Part shown: positions 1 through 11,400 of the stretch, piece after piece
Position numbering within the stretch: position 1 is the first letter of the stretch
How the letters are laid out: each line of letters begins with the position of its first letter
Source: Nissolia schottii
Taxonomy: Eukaryota > Streptophyta > Magnoliopsida > Fabales > Fabaceae
NCBI GenBank assembly: GCA_003254905.1
Contig: QANU01031716.1
Span: 124,001 to 188,000 of the forward strand
DNA length: 64,000 bases
Direction: 5' to 3'
The notes under the pieces: generated by a model
Told to the model about the DNA's origin: nothing
Seen by the model: the letters and a program-made list of their open reading frames with translations, nothing else
Database searches by the model: none
Position numbers and translations under genes: made by a program

Positions 1-3000
1 ATATTAATGAAGCAGATTTGAAAAATCCTTACAAATGCCTACGGGTAAGCTATGACAATTTGGACTCTGAAGAAGCCAAGTCACTTCTCTTATTGTGTTC
101 TGTGTTCCCTGAAGACTCTGAAATCTATGTTGAGCAGTTAATCATATTTGCAATAGGGCTAGGCCTAGTTGGAGAAGTTCGGTCATTTGAAGAGGAAAGG
201 AACAAATTGATTGCAGCTAAGAATAAGCTCATAAGTTCTTGTTTGTTGTCACTATCAGATGATGAAGATGAAGGAGAATGCGTCAAAATACATGACTTAG
301 TTCGCGATGTAGCAATCTGGATAGCAAGTGAAGAGAACAAGGTGGTCAAATGTCTCTTGGAAGAGGATGTGAGTTTGGAATGCAATTCAATAAGATATCT
401 ATGGTGTAACGAATTTCCAAGTGAACTGAATTGTTCCAGGGTTGAATTGCTATGCCTACTAACAAATTCGGAAGTATCAGATGAAATCTTCAAAGGAATG
501 GGAAGGCTTAGAGTTTTGTTTCTTTGTTGGGAAGGTCAGGGGAATGCATCACTATCGATCATGTCATTCAAATCATTGACAAACCTTCGATGTCTGATCC
601 TAAGAGAATGGGAATTAGGTGACATCTCATCTGTTGGATATATGAAGAAACTTGACATCCTTATGTTGGATCATTGTTCATTCCTTGAATTACCTAATGA
701 TGTAGTTACACAATTGAGAAACTTGAGATTGTTATATTTGGAAGAATGTGACATCGAAAGGAGTCCTTTTGAAGTGATTGGAAGACACCCACAACTAGAA
801 GAATTGTATATTTATGATGTGGGATCTGAATCGTGGGACCATGCGGAGATCCTCGTTCCCCCAACATTGTGGAGGTATCAAATAAAATTAGGATCCATAT
901 TTAAATATCACCACGAGCAAGAATATCTCAAAGGTCACAGAGCTTTAGTTCTTGATCGTTTTGATACATCAAATGCATCACTTAAGGAATTGGCCAAAAA
1001 AGCAGAGGTTCTGTGTCTAGCGAATATTAAGGGATGTGGGAAGAATATCATCCCTAACATATTCGAAATAGAAGGAGGAAAAGTTATGATTTACGGGTGG
1101 ATTGAGCTCCGGTTATGTGATTCTGAGGATATAGAGTGTTTGGTTGACACTAGCAATCTTTCTTGGGGGAAAGAATGTTTCTTCTCCAAGTTATGTAAAC
1201 TAAGAATTGAAAACATGAAGCATTTTGGAGCTTTGTACCACGGTGTTCCTCCCAATGGTCTTTTTGAGAAACTAGAGAAGCTATATATAAATAATTGTCC
1301 AATGTTGACATATTTGTTCACACCTTCGATCGCTCGAAGTCTGGTACGGTTGGAAAAATTGAAGATACTGTCTTGTGATGGACTGAAGCACATATTGGCA
1401 GAAAATGACTTAGAGGATGAGATAAATAAACCTGATCACATATTGGTGTTCTCAAAATTGAAAAAGCTTCTTATCAACAAGTGCAAGATGCTGGAATATA
1501 TATTCCCAATCACTTTTGCTCAGCGCTTTGAACAATTGGAGTCTTTGGATATAGATAATTGTTCCGAGTTAAAATATGTGTTCGGACAACGCACATGTGG
1601 GGATCACATTCAAAATGAAATCAAGATTGAGCTTCCTGCCCTGAAAAGCCTTCGACTTGTCAACAACTCCAAAATGATGAGCATTTTTCCTCAATATTGT
1701 TCTACAACGTGGCCATCTTTGAGTACTTTTTATTTGGAGCATTGTCTAGAATTTGACATAATGTCTTTCAATACTTTCAAGGTGGGTAAAATCACTACTA
1801 AGAAGTTTAGTCTTTTGTAGTCTGTCTTTGTCCATTATGCTCATTCTTTCTTTTACATTTCCTATTTAGGTCTCACAGTTACTAGACATAAGGACCACTG
1901 AGAAGCATTTCCTCACTTTAGAACATATAACGATAAAGAACAGCTACAAAATAGAAAGTATTTTTAGCCTTGACGGGCCTGACAAAATTGGACAACCAGT
2001 GAGCTTACCGTCACAATACTTGAATTTGTGGGGTCTAGACCAGATGAAATATATTTGTGTGGGTATGAAAAATTCTCTCACCTTTCAAAATCTCAAGAGA
2101 TTACTAATAACGAGATGTGAAATGATGGAGGTGATCTTTCCTGCTTCTGTTTTGAGAAGCCTACCAGAGTTGCAACATCTAGAGATAAGAGAATGCCAAG
2201 AATTAAAGCAGATCATTGAAGAGGATGATGTGGAGAATCAAAAATTGTCACAGCCATGCTTCCCGAAGCTATCTGCACTTGTCATCATACAATGTGACAG
2301 CTTGAAACGTTTATTTTGTGTCTCTGCATCTAAGGACCTTCCCAACCTAGAGTTTCTTGCCATACAGGGAGCTAATAAGCTACAAGAACTTATCAGTTGT
2401 GAACAAGGACAAGGTGATGAGATAGGAAAGGTGAAAGTTGAGTTACCAACACTTAAACTTCTTGTGTTGGTGCACCTATCTAACCTTTGTCAAGGGATTG
2501 AGTTGCCCACTCTAACAGTTCGTGTTGTCTACGACTGTCCAAAACTCTCTTTGACTTCGTCAGTTGCCACACTTGAGGAGTTTGACAAAAAACTAATATT
2601 GTTTAGAGGTATGCATCAGATGATGGTTTTATATTTCCTTACATGATTTCTTTATGATAATGTACTCTTCTGCAATGCATGATTCTCAATATATGAAGGA
2701 TTTTCAATTTTTGAGACAAAGAATCACAAACTTTGGGTTCTTTATGTTTTTTTTTCCCTTTTGTTTTTCCTTTTTGCTCTAACAATGTACATGAAAATGC
2801 AATTATAAAAAAAAAAAAAAAATTGTAACTTCTTAACTGATCATGTAAATTTTACATCTAATATTTATTATTTGAATTAAGTCCTCCATTATCTGCTACT
2901 GCCTAGCTTTGAGGCAAATCTCCCCTCACCCATCAAAGACATTAGAGTGTTCTTACACAATAAATTATTCTAAAGCCTTAATTCAGCATAAAATCACAGA

Positions 3001-5027
3001 GGATATTTTCTTAGCATGCTTCTTCATACGAGAGCTTTTACTTTTGAAGCTTGAATGATTGAGTTATGAAGAATGGTGAAGAAAATATTACAACCACTAG
3101 AACATATAATCACCATATGAATGTTGAGCTATTTTGTCCTATTATTCAACTATATAATCCAGAGTAGAAAGTTGAAGATGCATTTTTATTGCTATGAGTT
3201 TCCCTATCTACGGAGAGCCCGTGATTAATATATTTTTGGAAACAGAATGCCTTTCTTTCAGTTCTTGGTGGAAGATGCACAACATTGCTCATGAAGCTAT
3301 TCAATCACATCATATCTTTACACCTGGAGACATTGGAGTTGAATATCTCGAAGGGTCTACAATACAAAAGCTACTTGGAGAAATCGAGAGTACCATTGAA
3401 ATTCCTCAGGTAAATAATGCAATGCAACCTACATTCTATCATAGATGAAATGAATAATTGATGTAGAAATAAGAGACCAAGAAACATTGAACATAGTATT
3501 TTATAGACAATTTGCAGAAACATTCAGAGGACTATTCTGAAGATAAAGTAAAATCCTTAATTATTATGAGTAAACAACCTAAACTATCCTACATTGATCT
3601 GTTTATTCATTCTGCGTCAACTGGTGTATAATATAAATTAACTACAAGCCTCTAACATTCAACATCTGTTATTATAGAAACCAATTGCTAAGCAGCATTT
3701 ATTTGGGAATTGCAGAGTATTGAAGGAACCGAGACAACCATTATTGCAGAAGCTCCGGCATCAGTGAAAACAATACTACCAACTATTGATTCAGAACTGG
3801 CAACTCCTCTACATGAAATACCTTCAAGTGTAAGTTAATTAGTCATTGGGTTGACAAACTAATTTTTGATATAGTAAGACTAATGTCTTTTCATGCTTGT
3901 TCAATATTTCAATCAGAAGTTGGTGGATCAAGAATCAACCATTGAACCAAGTTTACTGGACCAAAGACATGAAGTTGGAGAAACAATTGTAATGACTATA
4001 GTTTCTGAAATAACTATTATAACTCCTCATTACGTTACATTAATGTATGAAAGATCATTTCATTTCAAAGACATGATGTAAATTCAACAGAAACATATCC
4101 TACCTTTTTGTGATGCGCAGAGTATTGAGGAGGACAAAATAAAGGAAAGCATTCAAGATGTTTCTATATCAGCGGACACTGCAAAAGCTGCTATGTCAGC
4201 TGGCACAGAAGATAATGGCTTGCCTGTTCTAGCTGTGACTCTCACCGAGATAGGAACTTCACAGAGCCAGGTGATACAGAATGTTGATGGTTGTATCCAA
4301 GACGGGTTTAACTTGATAGATAAAGAAGGTGAAATATGTCTTGTTTCTAATAGAAGTATTGAGGTTCATCAAGGTTAGTTCTCTCTTCTAATATTATCCC
4401 TTCCATGCTTCCTGTTCCTGTAAATATATAAAAAAAAAATGCTTTAAAGTCAGAATTTTTGCAAGAAATATTTTGCTAGATAAGGATTAATGATGTGGCA
4501 TATTTATAGCATTGCTAATATGTATATATTTCTTCGTAATTCTCCTTCAACTGTTAGAAGCTTGTGCAGATGCCAGTAGCTGCCCTTCATTGATTTTAGC
4601 AGAATTGGGAGCATTTAAGCACTCTGCTGGTCTGAATGATGCACAAATTGCTTTGCTTGATGAGGCAATAGCAGTGTATCCACATCTTTGGAAGAGTCTT
4701 GACAAGTTCAGCACGCGCTTTCAAGCTTTGATGTTGACGACTTTGGCCGATATGTTATTCTTCCTTCGAAATGAGAGCGCTGCTAGTGTTACTCCTCAGC
4801 GAGAAAACGAGTTCCTGAAACTATGCGATGTAGCTGTTCAACTTGGATTTGATAAGTCATGGGTTGACGAAATGCGCCAGCGTGTTATGGTCAGTCAGCA
4901 TGTTATGGTCAATGAGCTTCTCCAGATGCGTGATCAGCTAACTCAGGAAATTTGCAAGATGAAGGATAAAATTGACAATATTCACAACTTTGTGGATTCT
5001 CAGAAGAAATGTTTTGATTTTCTGTGA
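1..5027 (+). CDS. CC-NBS-LRR resistance protein with C-terminal helical tail domain (5' end outside window)
   Basis: This is the 3' part of an RPS2/RPS5-like intracellular immune receptor. The reading frame is open from base 3. It starts in the ARC2 region with the RNBS-D motif (LLLLCSVFPED), followed by an MHD-type motif that reads IHDLVRD, then LRRs rich in 'LEKLYINNCPML'-like repeats. My exon model is <1-1781, 1870-2608, 3246-3409, 3716-3829, 3917-3988, 4121-4373 and 4558-5027. All junctions are GT/AG and the phases close (0, 1, 0, 0, 0, 1). Exons 3 to 6 are short, acidic linkers rich in Ser, Thr, Glu and Ile. The last exon encodes a tail of about 155 residues (LILAELGAFKHS onward) with predicted long helices and the ending CFDFL. 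The P-loop half lies upstream of the window. What the tail does is not known from sequence. The chain of matching phases and the same order in the neighbouring gene argue that it is one gene, not two. Confidence 0.82.
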
Positions 5028-6166
5028 TTTCGATCTTTTGCTATGATCATGTTCATTTCTTTTGTTTCTCCTCGTTTGTAAAACATATTAGTGTATTTGC
5101 AATGCTCTTTAAATTGAGACCTTCAGTTTCTGACCTTGCTTTCATTTATTGTTTCTATGACAAAATGCTTGCTGGTTTATACTTTGTGTTGCATTGTTTT
5201 AAATTTGAGGTAGGAGTTTATAATTACGCCAAAGCATGTGCTTCTCTCTGTGTCTCAACCAAATTGGTCTGAATGGATTATGGACAAGCTCTTCAGTTAT
5301 CTCAACATTCACTCATGAATCACTGCATTACAGCATTCTGATCTATTCTATCATTTTTCACGGAGAAAAACTTATGGCCAGTTGGGCTTAGGCTACCCCC
5401 AATAGAAACCATTTTCATTGGACATGAGTCCAGTAGAGACAACCACTACATGGGGTCCCTATCACCCAAAAAATAACTGCAAAAAAAAATAAATAAATAA
5501 ATAAAAAATCAGAGGGTGCCAACTGCTGGAACTTGGAGCAAAGGTTAGAGTGTGTCAAAGCATGTGCTGGAAAATCAAGAAGATTAACAAGGTAAAATTC
5601 AGCAAAAAAAACTATATAGCTTTATATTCTTTCACCAATTGCCCGGATCTGGATCTTATCCATATGCATTTATGGCTGAAAAGGCTAATTGCTTGTGTTG
5701 TACTAGTGATTGGCAAACCCATCCCCTTAGCCAAAGCATTCGGTACTAAAGACATCATGGGGCAACAGAGATACGAGAACAGAAAGTTATATTTTTTGTA
5801 TCTCAATGAAACTTTGAATAGAAGGGATAGAAAATTGTTGTATGTGGAAACACAAAATTGAGTCATGGAGAAACATAAATTTTCTTTGTCTCTATTCCTT
5901 GTCCTAGGTTTGAGACTATCAGGAGAGGAAAAATCTGTGATGGGAGGGGCAACACACTACTCAAGTTGGATTAATTAGTTTCACTGATAGTGGAATCTGA
6001 ATGCCATGCAAGAAACAAAAATTTACTGGTATAGAATATGTTAAATGGATTTACCATAAAAAAAAATGTTAAATGGACAAAGTTAAATTTTGAAGTTTAA
6101 ATAGTATCACTGGAAGATCAAAATAAAGTTAACTAATTACTGCATGTTCATCTATCTTCTATTCAG
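5028..6166 (+). other. Spacer with duplicated NLR-upstream sequence
   Basis: No gene is seen here. About 5538-5740 resembles sequence upstream of the other NLR copies (near 7140-7290 and 20,668-20,830), including a possible leader donor after AACAAG at about 5590 and an acceptor at 6161-6166. It is therefore a duplicated promoter and leader-intron block. About 5745-5915 contains a degenerate sequence resembling the small inverted-repeat elements described at 23,331 and 32,963, but the match is weak. Confidence 0.5.
5372..5510 (+). repeat. Dispersed SINE-like repeat, copy 1
   Basis: The segment (TTATGGCCAGTTGGGCTTAG... to ...CCCTATCACCCAAAAAA) ends in an A-rich stretch. It recurs at 6838-6968 and, more diverged, at 27,551-27,676. 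The third copy keeps a GAGTTCAAGTCC stretch that looks like a tRNA B box. A tRNA-derived SINE is a guess; copies 1 and 2 may simply have been copied together with the NLR block. Confidence 0.4.
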
Positions 6167-6695
6167 GGAAATTAAGCTGCATTTGGTGGAGGAAATTGAC
6201 GGATAATACACCACTTTCTAGCTCTTCTTTTGCAAGAAAGTTGGTGCGCGGAGCAGTACACCAAATACGCTATCCTTGTTGCTTCAAGGACAAGAAGGCG
6301 AGTTGATCAAGAAACGGAATGATGTTGATGAATGTGTTAAAACTTCCAAGACACAAGTGATAAACATTCCAGTTGTTCATGTATGGTTGGAGCGGGAATC
6401 TTAATCTCTCAAAGGCACATGGAGGAATTACTTGAAGAGGTAGAGACAGGAGCAAACAAAGATATGTTGTTGTTTTGTCCTTCGCTTTCCAAATTGGATT
6501 TGGAGATACCGTATGGCCAAGAAGTCAGCAAAGAAAAAAGCGGAGGTTCAAAAGTGTATTAAAGAAGGTGATATGTACATAAAAAATTGAAGGCGTTGTT
6601 TCATCTCCAGACATACAAAATGTCTCTTCAAAAAATTCTTTGGAGTTTGATAGCAGAAAAGATGCTTTCGAGCAACTTCAAAGGGCAGTGAAAGA
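6167..6695 (+). pseudogene. Truncated 5' fragment of a CC-NBS-LRR gene
   Basis: This segment matches the start of the intact NLR (about 8398-8935) almost base for base, from the leader-intron acceptor through the coiled-coil region. The initiator has changed from ATG to ACG. There are frame-breaking indels, and a TAA stop stands in 'GAATCTTAATCTCTC' where the intact gene has GAATCTAAACCTCTC. Homology stops abruptly just before the P-loop, so no NBS or LRR remains. It is a dead duplicate made from the same ancestral unit as its neighbours. No coding product is expected. Confidence 0.85.
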
Positions 6696-6837
6696 ATCCT
6701 TTACACTGTGCATGCTTACTTTGGTCATCTGCCTGTGAACAACCAGAGAAACTGTTTCTCACAAGTGTATCACAGGAGAGTAGTAGGCAATGCCTGATGT
6801 GCATTGTGGGGACCACTTCAGCTACTGCTTTGAAGAA

Positions 6838-6968
6838 CTTATGGCCAGATGGGCTTGGGCTAATAGAAACCCATTTACATTGGGCATGAGTCCATTGGAG
6901 ACAATCACTAAGGGTACCTATCACCCAAAAAACAGCAAATATAAATAAAATAATAAAAATCAGAGGGT
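6838..6968 (+). repeat. Dispersed SINE-like repeat, copy 2
   Basis: This is the second copy of the repeat at 5372-5510 (TTATGGCCAGATGGGCTTGG, then a stretch on CATGAGTCCATTGGAGACAA and an A-rich end with AAAAATCAGAGGGTGCCAA). It lies directly downstream of the NLR fragment. Confidence 0.4.
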
Positions 6969-7119
6969 GCCAATTATTGCCATTAACAAAGGTTCAAAGG
7001 TATATATATATAGTACTTTCTTAACCAAGACTTGTTCTTTTATTTATTGTTTATTGTTCCTTCATTGTGTGGTCTTGAAAGTTAATCAGAAAGAATATTG
7101 CAAGCTGGAAAACATCATG

Positions 7120-8397
7120 AACTTGGAGCAAGGGGGAACACCCTGAACTGAAAGTTTGTCAAAGCTTTGTATTGGAAAATCAACAAAACAAGGTAAATTT
7201 TTCACAAAAAATTAGCTTTATGTTCTGTTCTGTTCTCAGCAACCATGTCTATTCCTGATTCTGGATCTGCAGTATCCATATATTGATGCCTAAAAAGGCT
7301 TAAAAGAGAAAAATTAGTCTGATTATCTTTTAGTAAGAAAGGTAATTTTCAACCGTGATTAAAATGTTCAGCTCCTTTTGTACTAGTCTACTAGATATGA
7401 AAACTTTATATTTCAAATATGTAATGGGACAAACAAACTAATGAAACTGTAATAAAGGTCATGCAGGAGGATTTAGACCCTCCTCTAAAGTGACAATGTA
7501 TCTATATAATAATATTTTTTTTCCACTACAGTTACCACACGGCATTTCCATAAATTTTGATTATTTTCAATTTTTTCAATTCTAAGCTGAAGCTGAAGCT
7601 GTAGCAGAAAGCAGAAGCACATAGAGAGAGTGTGTGTTGTTTATAATTGCATTTTATTTCTTACTTTTATTTACTCTGACATTCATTTTTTTCTTCATCT
7701 TTTTGGTTAACTCCTACTCTTTAACACACAAATTAAGAATAACAATAAATGTAATTGGTAATGGTATAAATGTTAAATGGACAAAGTTATCCCTGTCAAA
7801 TTTATTAATGTAATTAATATTCTACTCTCCTTTGCTTGTATTGTGTATTCATTAATAAGCACAAAGGTTATCATTAGAAAATAAAATTACAACTATCTTG
7901 ATATTCGAAGTTGAGAGATATTTTAAAACTTTAAAATACTAAAAACTTCACGGTCAATATGAAACGATAAGAGTATATAGCATAGACGTACAAATAATAA
8001 TTTTCCTCAAGAATAAGAAGGTTTTCCATGAATCAGATTCACAATTATTATGTATAGGAAATAAAAAGTGAAATGGGTTTAATTTTAAAGATTTTCAATC
8101 TGCTGCTACTCATCTTTCACCAATACAATTGGATTGAATTTAACACTTTGCCATATCTTCATCCCAACATGTACATACAGGAGGAAAGCATTTTAAACCA
8201 TGATCTATGGACATTGTATAGACATCGTATATTAATGAGTGTTATGTATTGAGTAAGGCTTATATTTATAGAAGAGAAGTGTTATACTTTGTTAAATTTT
8301 GAAGTTTCGATTGTATCACCGGTAGATCAAAATAAAGTTTTGTGTTTCTGGTATAATTGTTAACTAATTATTGCATGTTCATTTATCTTCTATTTAG
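7120..8397 (+). promoter_or_regulatory. Probable 5' leader exon and leader intron of the intact NLR
   Basis: Three NLR copies share a block upstream of the coding start. Here it reads 'TTGGAAAATCAACAAAACAAG' followed by GTAAATTT, a good donor at about 7193. A good acceptor (TTCTATTTAG) ends at 8397, 31 bases before the start codon, and is conserved in the copies ending at 6166 and 21,298. I infer an untranslated first exon of unknown start near 7120 and an intron of about 1.2 kb. The rest of the interval is AT-rich without ORFs. A short CTGAAG/CTGAAGCTG repeat lies near 7587. Confidence 0.4.
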
Positions 8398-8428
8398 GGG
8401 AATTAAGCTGCATTTGGGGAGGAAATTG

Positions 8429-11400
8429 ATGGATACACAACTTTCTAGCTCTTCTTTTGCAAGAAAGTTGGTGCGCAGAGCAGTACACCAATTAAGCTAT
8501 CCTTGTTGCTTCAACGATTTTGTTAAAGACCTTCAAGGACAAGAAGGCGAGTTGATCAAGAAACTGAATGATGTTGACGAACGTGTTAAAACATCCAAGA
8601 CACAAGTGATAAACATTCCAGTTGTTCATGCATGGCTGGAACGGGAATCTAAACCTCTCAAAGGCAATGTGGAGAAATTGCTCAAAGAAGTAGAGACAAG
8701 AACAAACAAGAGATGTTGTTTTGTTCTTCACAGTCCAAATTGGATTTGGAGATACCATATGGCCAAGAAGTTAGCAAAGAAAAATGTGGAGGTTCAAAAG
8801 TGTATTATAGAAGGTGATATGTATATGAAAATTGAAGACATTGTTTTTTCTCCAGACACACAAAATGTCACTTCAGAAAAGTCTTTGGAGTTTGATAGCA
8901 GAAAAGATGCTTTCAGGCAACTTCTAAAGGAAGTGAAAGATGACAAAGTTTCCATGATTGGATTGTACGGCATGGGCGGTTGCGGTAAAACCACAATGGC
9001 AGTGGAACTTAAGAGGATTGTTGAAGCTGAGAATCTTTTTAATGAGGTGCATTTTGTTACAGTTTCAAATAATAGTAAGTTAGAAGTTCGAAGCATCCAA
9101 GATAAAATAGCAAAGGCAGTACAACTTCCACTTAAAAGAGAGGAAGAAAGTGATAAGAGGGCCAAAGACTTGTGCACGAGATTGACTCTTGAACACAAGA
9201 GAATTCTTCTGATTCTCGATGATGTATGGCAAGAGCTTGATTTTGGTGCTATAGGAATCCCCGCCAGTGAAAATCATAAAAATTTCAAGGTCCTCATTAC
9301 CACACGATTAGAATCAGTTTGTACTCTGATGAAATGCCAAAAGAAGATTCCTTTATCAATCTTAACTGATGAAGAAGCATGGGCTCTTTTCCAAAAGCAA
9401 GCAGGCCTATTTGAAGGCACCTCTGATAGCTTAAAGGATTTGGGAATAAAAATTTCTAATGAATGTAAAGGATTGCCTGTTGCTATTGCTGCTTTGGCTG
9501 GCACTTTGAAAGGGAAGGCTGAAGGTGACTGGCAGGATGCATTGAATAGATTGAAAAATTCCGTTCCAGTGAATATTAATGAAGCAGATTTGAAAAATCC
9601 GTACAAATGCTTGCGAGTAAGCTATGACAGTTTGGACACTGCAGAAGCCAAGTCACTTCTCTTGTTGTGTTCTGTGTTCCCTGAAGACACTGAAATCCCA
9701 GTCAAATTTTTATTCAGATTTGCAATAGGGTTGGGCCTATTTGGAGAAGTTAGGACGTTTGAAGGGGCAATGGACAAAGTGAGTGCAGCTAAGAACAACC
9801 TCGTAAGTTCTTGTTTGTTGTCACTGTCATATGACAACGATGAATTTGGAGAACGTGTCAAAATGCATGACTTAGTTCGTGATGTAGCCATCTGGATAGC
9901 AAGCGAAGAGAATAAAGCGATCAAGTGTGTGTTGGAAGAGGATGCAACTTTGGAATGCAGTTCAGTAAGATATTTATGGTGTAAAGAATTTCCAAATGAC
10001 TTGGACTGTTCCAACATTGAACTTCTATGCATAGAAACAGAGTTGAAAATATCAGATGAAATCTTCAAAGGAATGATATGGCTCAGAGTTTTGTTTCTTA
10101 CTTGGAATGGCGATGATGAGTTTGGCTCACTGTCCACCATGTCATTGAAATCGTTGACAAACCTTCGCTGTTTGTTCCTAGTTTCTTGGGATTTAGGTGA
10201 CATCTCATCAATGGGACATATGATGAAGCTTGAAAGCCTGACGTTGTATCATTGTTCTTTCTTTGAGTTACCTGATGTAGTAGTTACACAATTAACAAAC
10301 TTAAGATTGTTACATTTGTCACAATGTGACATGAAAAGGAATCCTTTTGAAGTGATTGGAAAACACTCACAACTGGAAGACCTGTACTTTTATTATGAGG
10401 GATCTAAAGCAGATTCTGATAGTGGAGACTCTGATAGTGGAGACTATGAGGAGTTATGCAAAATTCTTATTGTTCCTCAAGCATTGCAAAGGTATCAAAT
10501 AAATTTAGGATCCGAATTTCCCAATGATGACAAGGAATTTGTCAGTGGTCATAGAAGTTTAGGTCTTAGTTGTTTTGATACATCAAATGAAGCACTTAAG
10601 GAATTGGCCAAAAAAGCAGAGGTTCTGTACCTAGCAAACATTAAAGGAGGTGGGAAAAATATCATCCCTGGCATATTCCAAATAGAAGGAGGAGGAGTTA
10701 TGAGTTACGGGTGGACTGACCTATGGTTATGTGATTCTGAGGATATAGAGTGTTTGGTTGACACTAGAAATCTTTCCGGGGAGGTAGGAAGCCTTTGCTC
10801 TGAGTTACGTAAGCTAAGAATAAAAAACATGCAGCATTTGGGAGCTTTATGCCATGGCATTCCTCCCAATGGTATTTTTGAGAAATTAGAGAAGCTATAT
10901 ATAGAAAATTGTCCAGTGCTGACATGTTTGTTCACACCTTCAATGGCTCCAAGTCTGACACGGTTGGAAAAATTGAAGATAGATGATTGTGATGGACTAA
11001 AGCATATACTGGCAGAAAATGACTTAGAGGATGAGGAGATAAGTAAACAGGATCACAGGTTGGTGTTCTCAAAACTGAAAAAACTTGATATCAAAAGGTG
11101 CAAGATGCTGGAATATATAATCCCAATCACTTTTGCTCAGAGCCTTGAACAATTGGAGTCTCTGTATATTTATGGTTGTTCCCAGTTAAAATATGTGTTC
11201 AAACAATGCACACAAGGGCATCAGATTCAAAATGACTTAGAGGATGAGGAGATAACTAGACAGGATCACAGGTTGGTGTTCTCAAAATTGAAAAAACTTG
11301 ATATCGGTACGTGCGGGATGCTGGAATATATAATCCCAATCACTTTTGCTCAGGGCCTTGAACAGTTGGAGTCTTTGAATATTCATGAATGTTCCGAGTT

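Noticed and set aside
3893..4081. Longer exon around 3917-4077
   Set aside because: The 72-bp exon ending at GTAATG (3989) has a phase and length shared with the copy at 14209-14280. The longer version would not match in length between copies.
4512..5027. Tail exons as separate downstream genes
   Set aside because: Exon phases and GT/AG junctions link them to the LRR exons in the first two NLRs, and the ATGs upstream of the acceptor lie in intron sequence. Without cDNA this is not proven.
8357..8428. Upstream ATG at 8357 as the NLR start
   Set aside because: It lies before a conserved intron acceptor ending at 8397, so these codons would be intronic.
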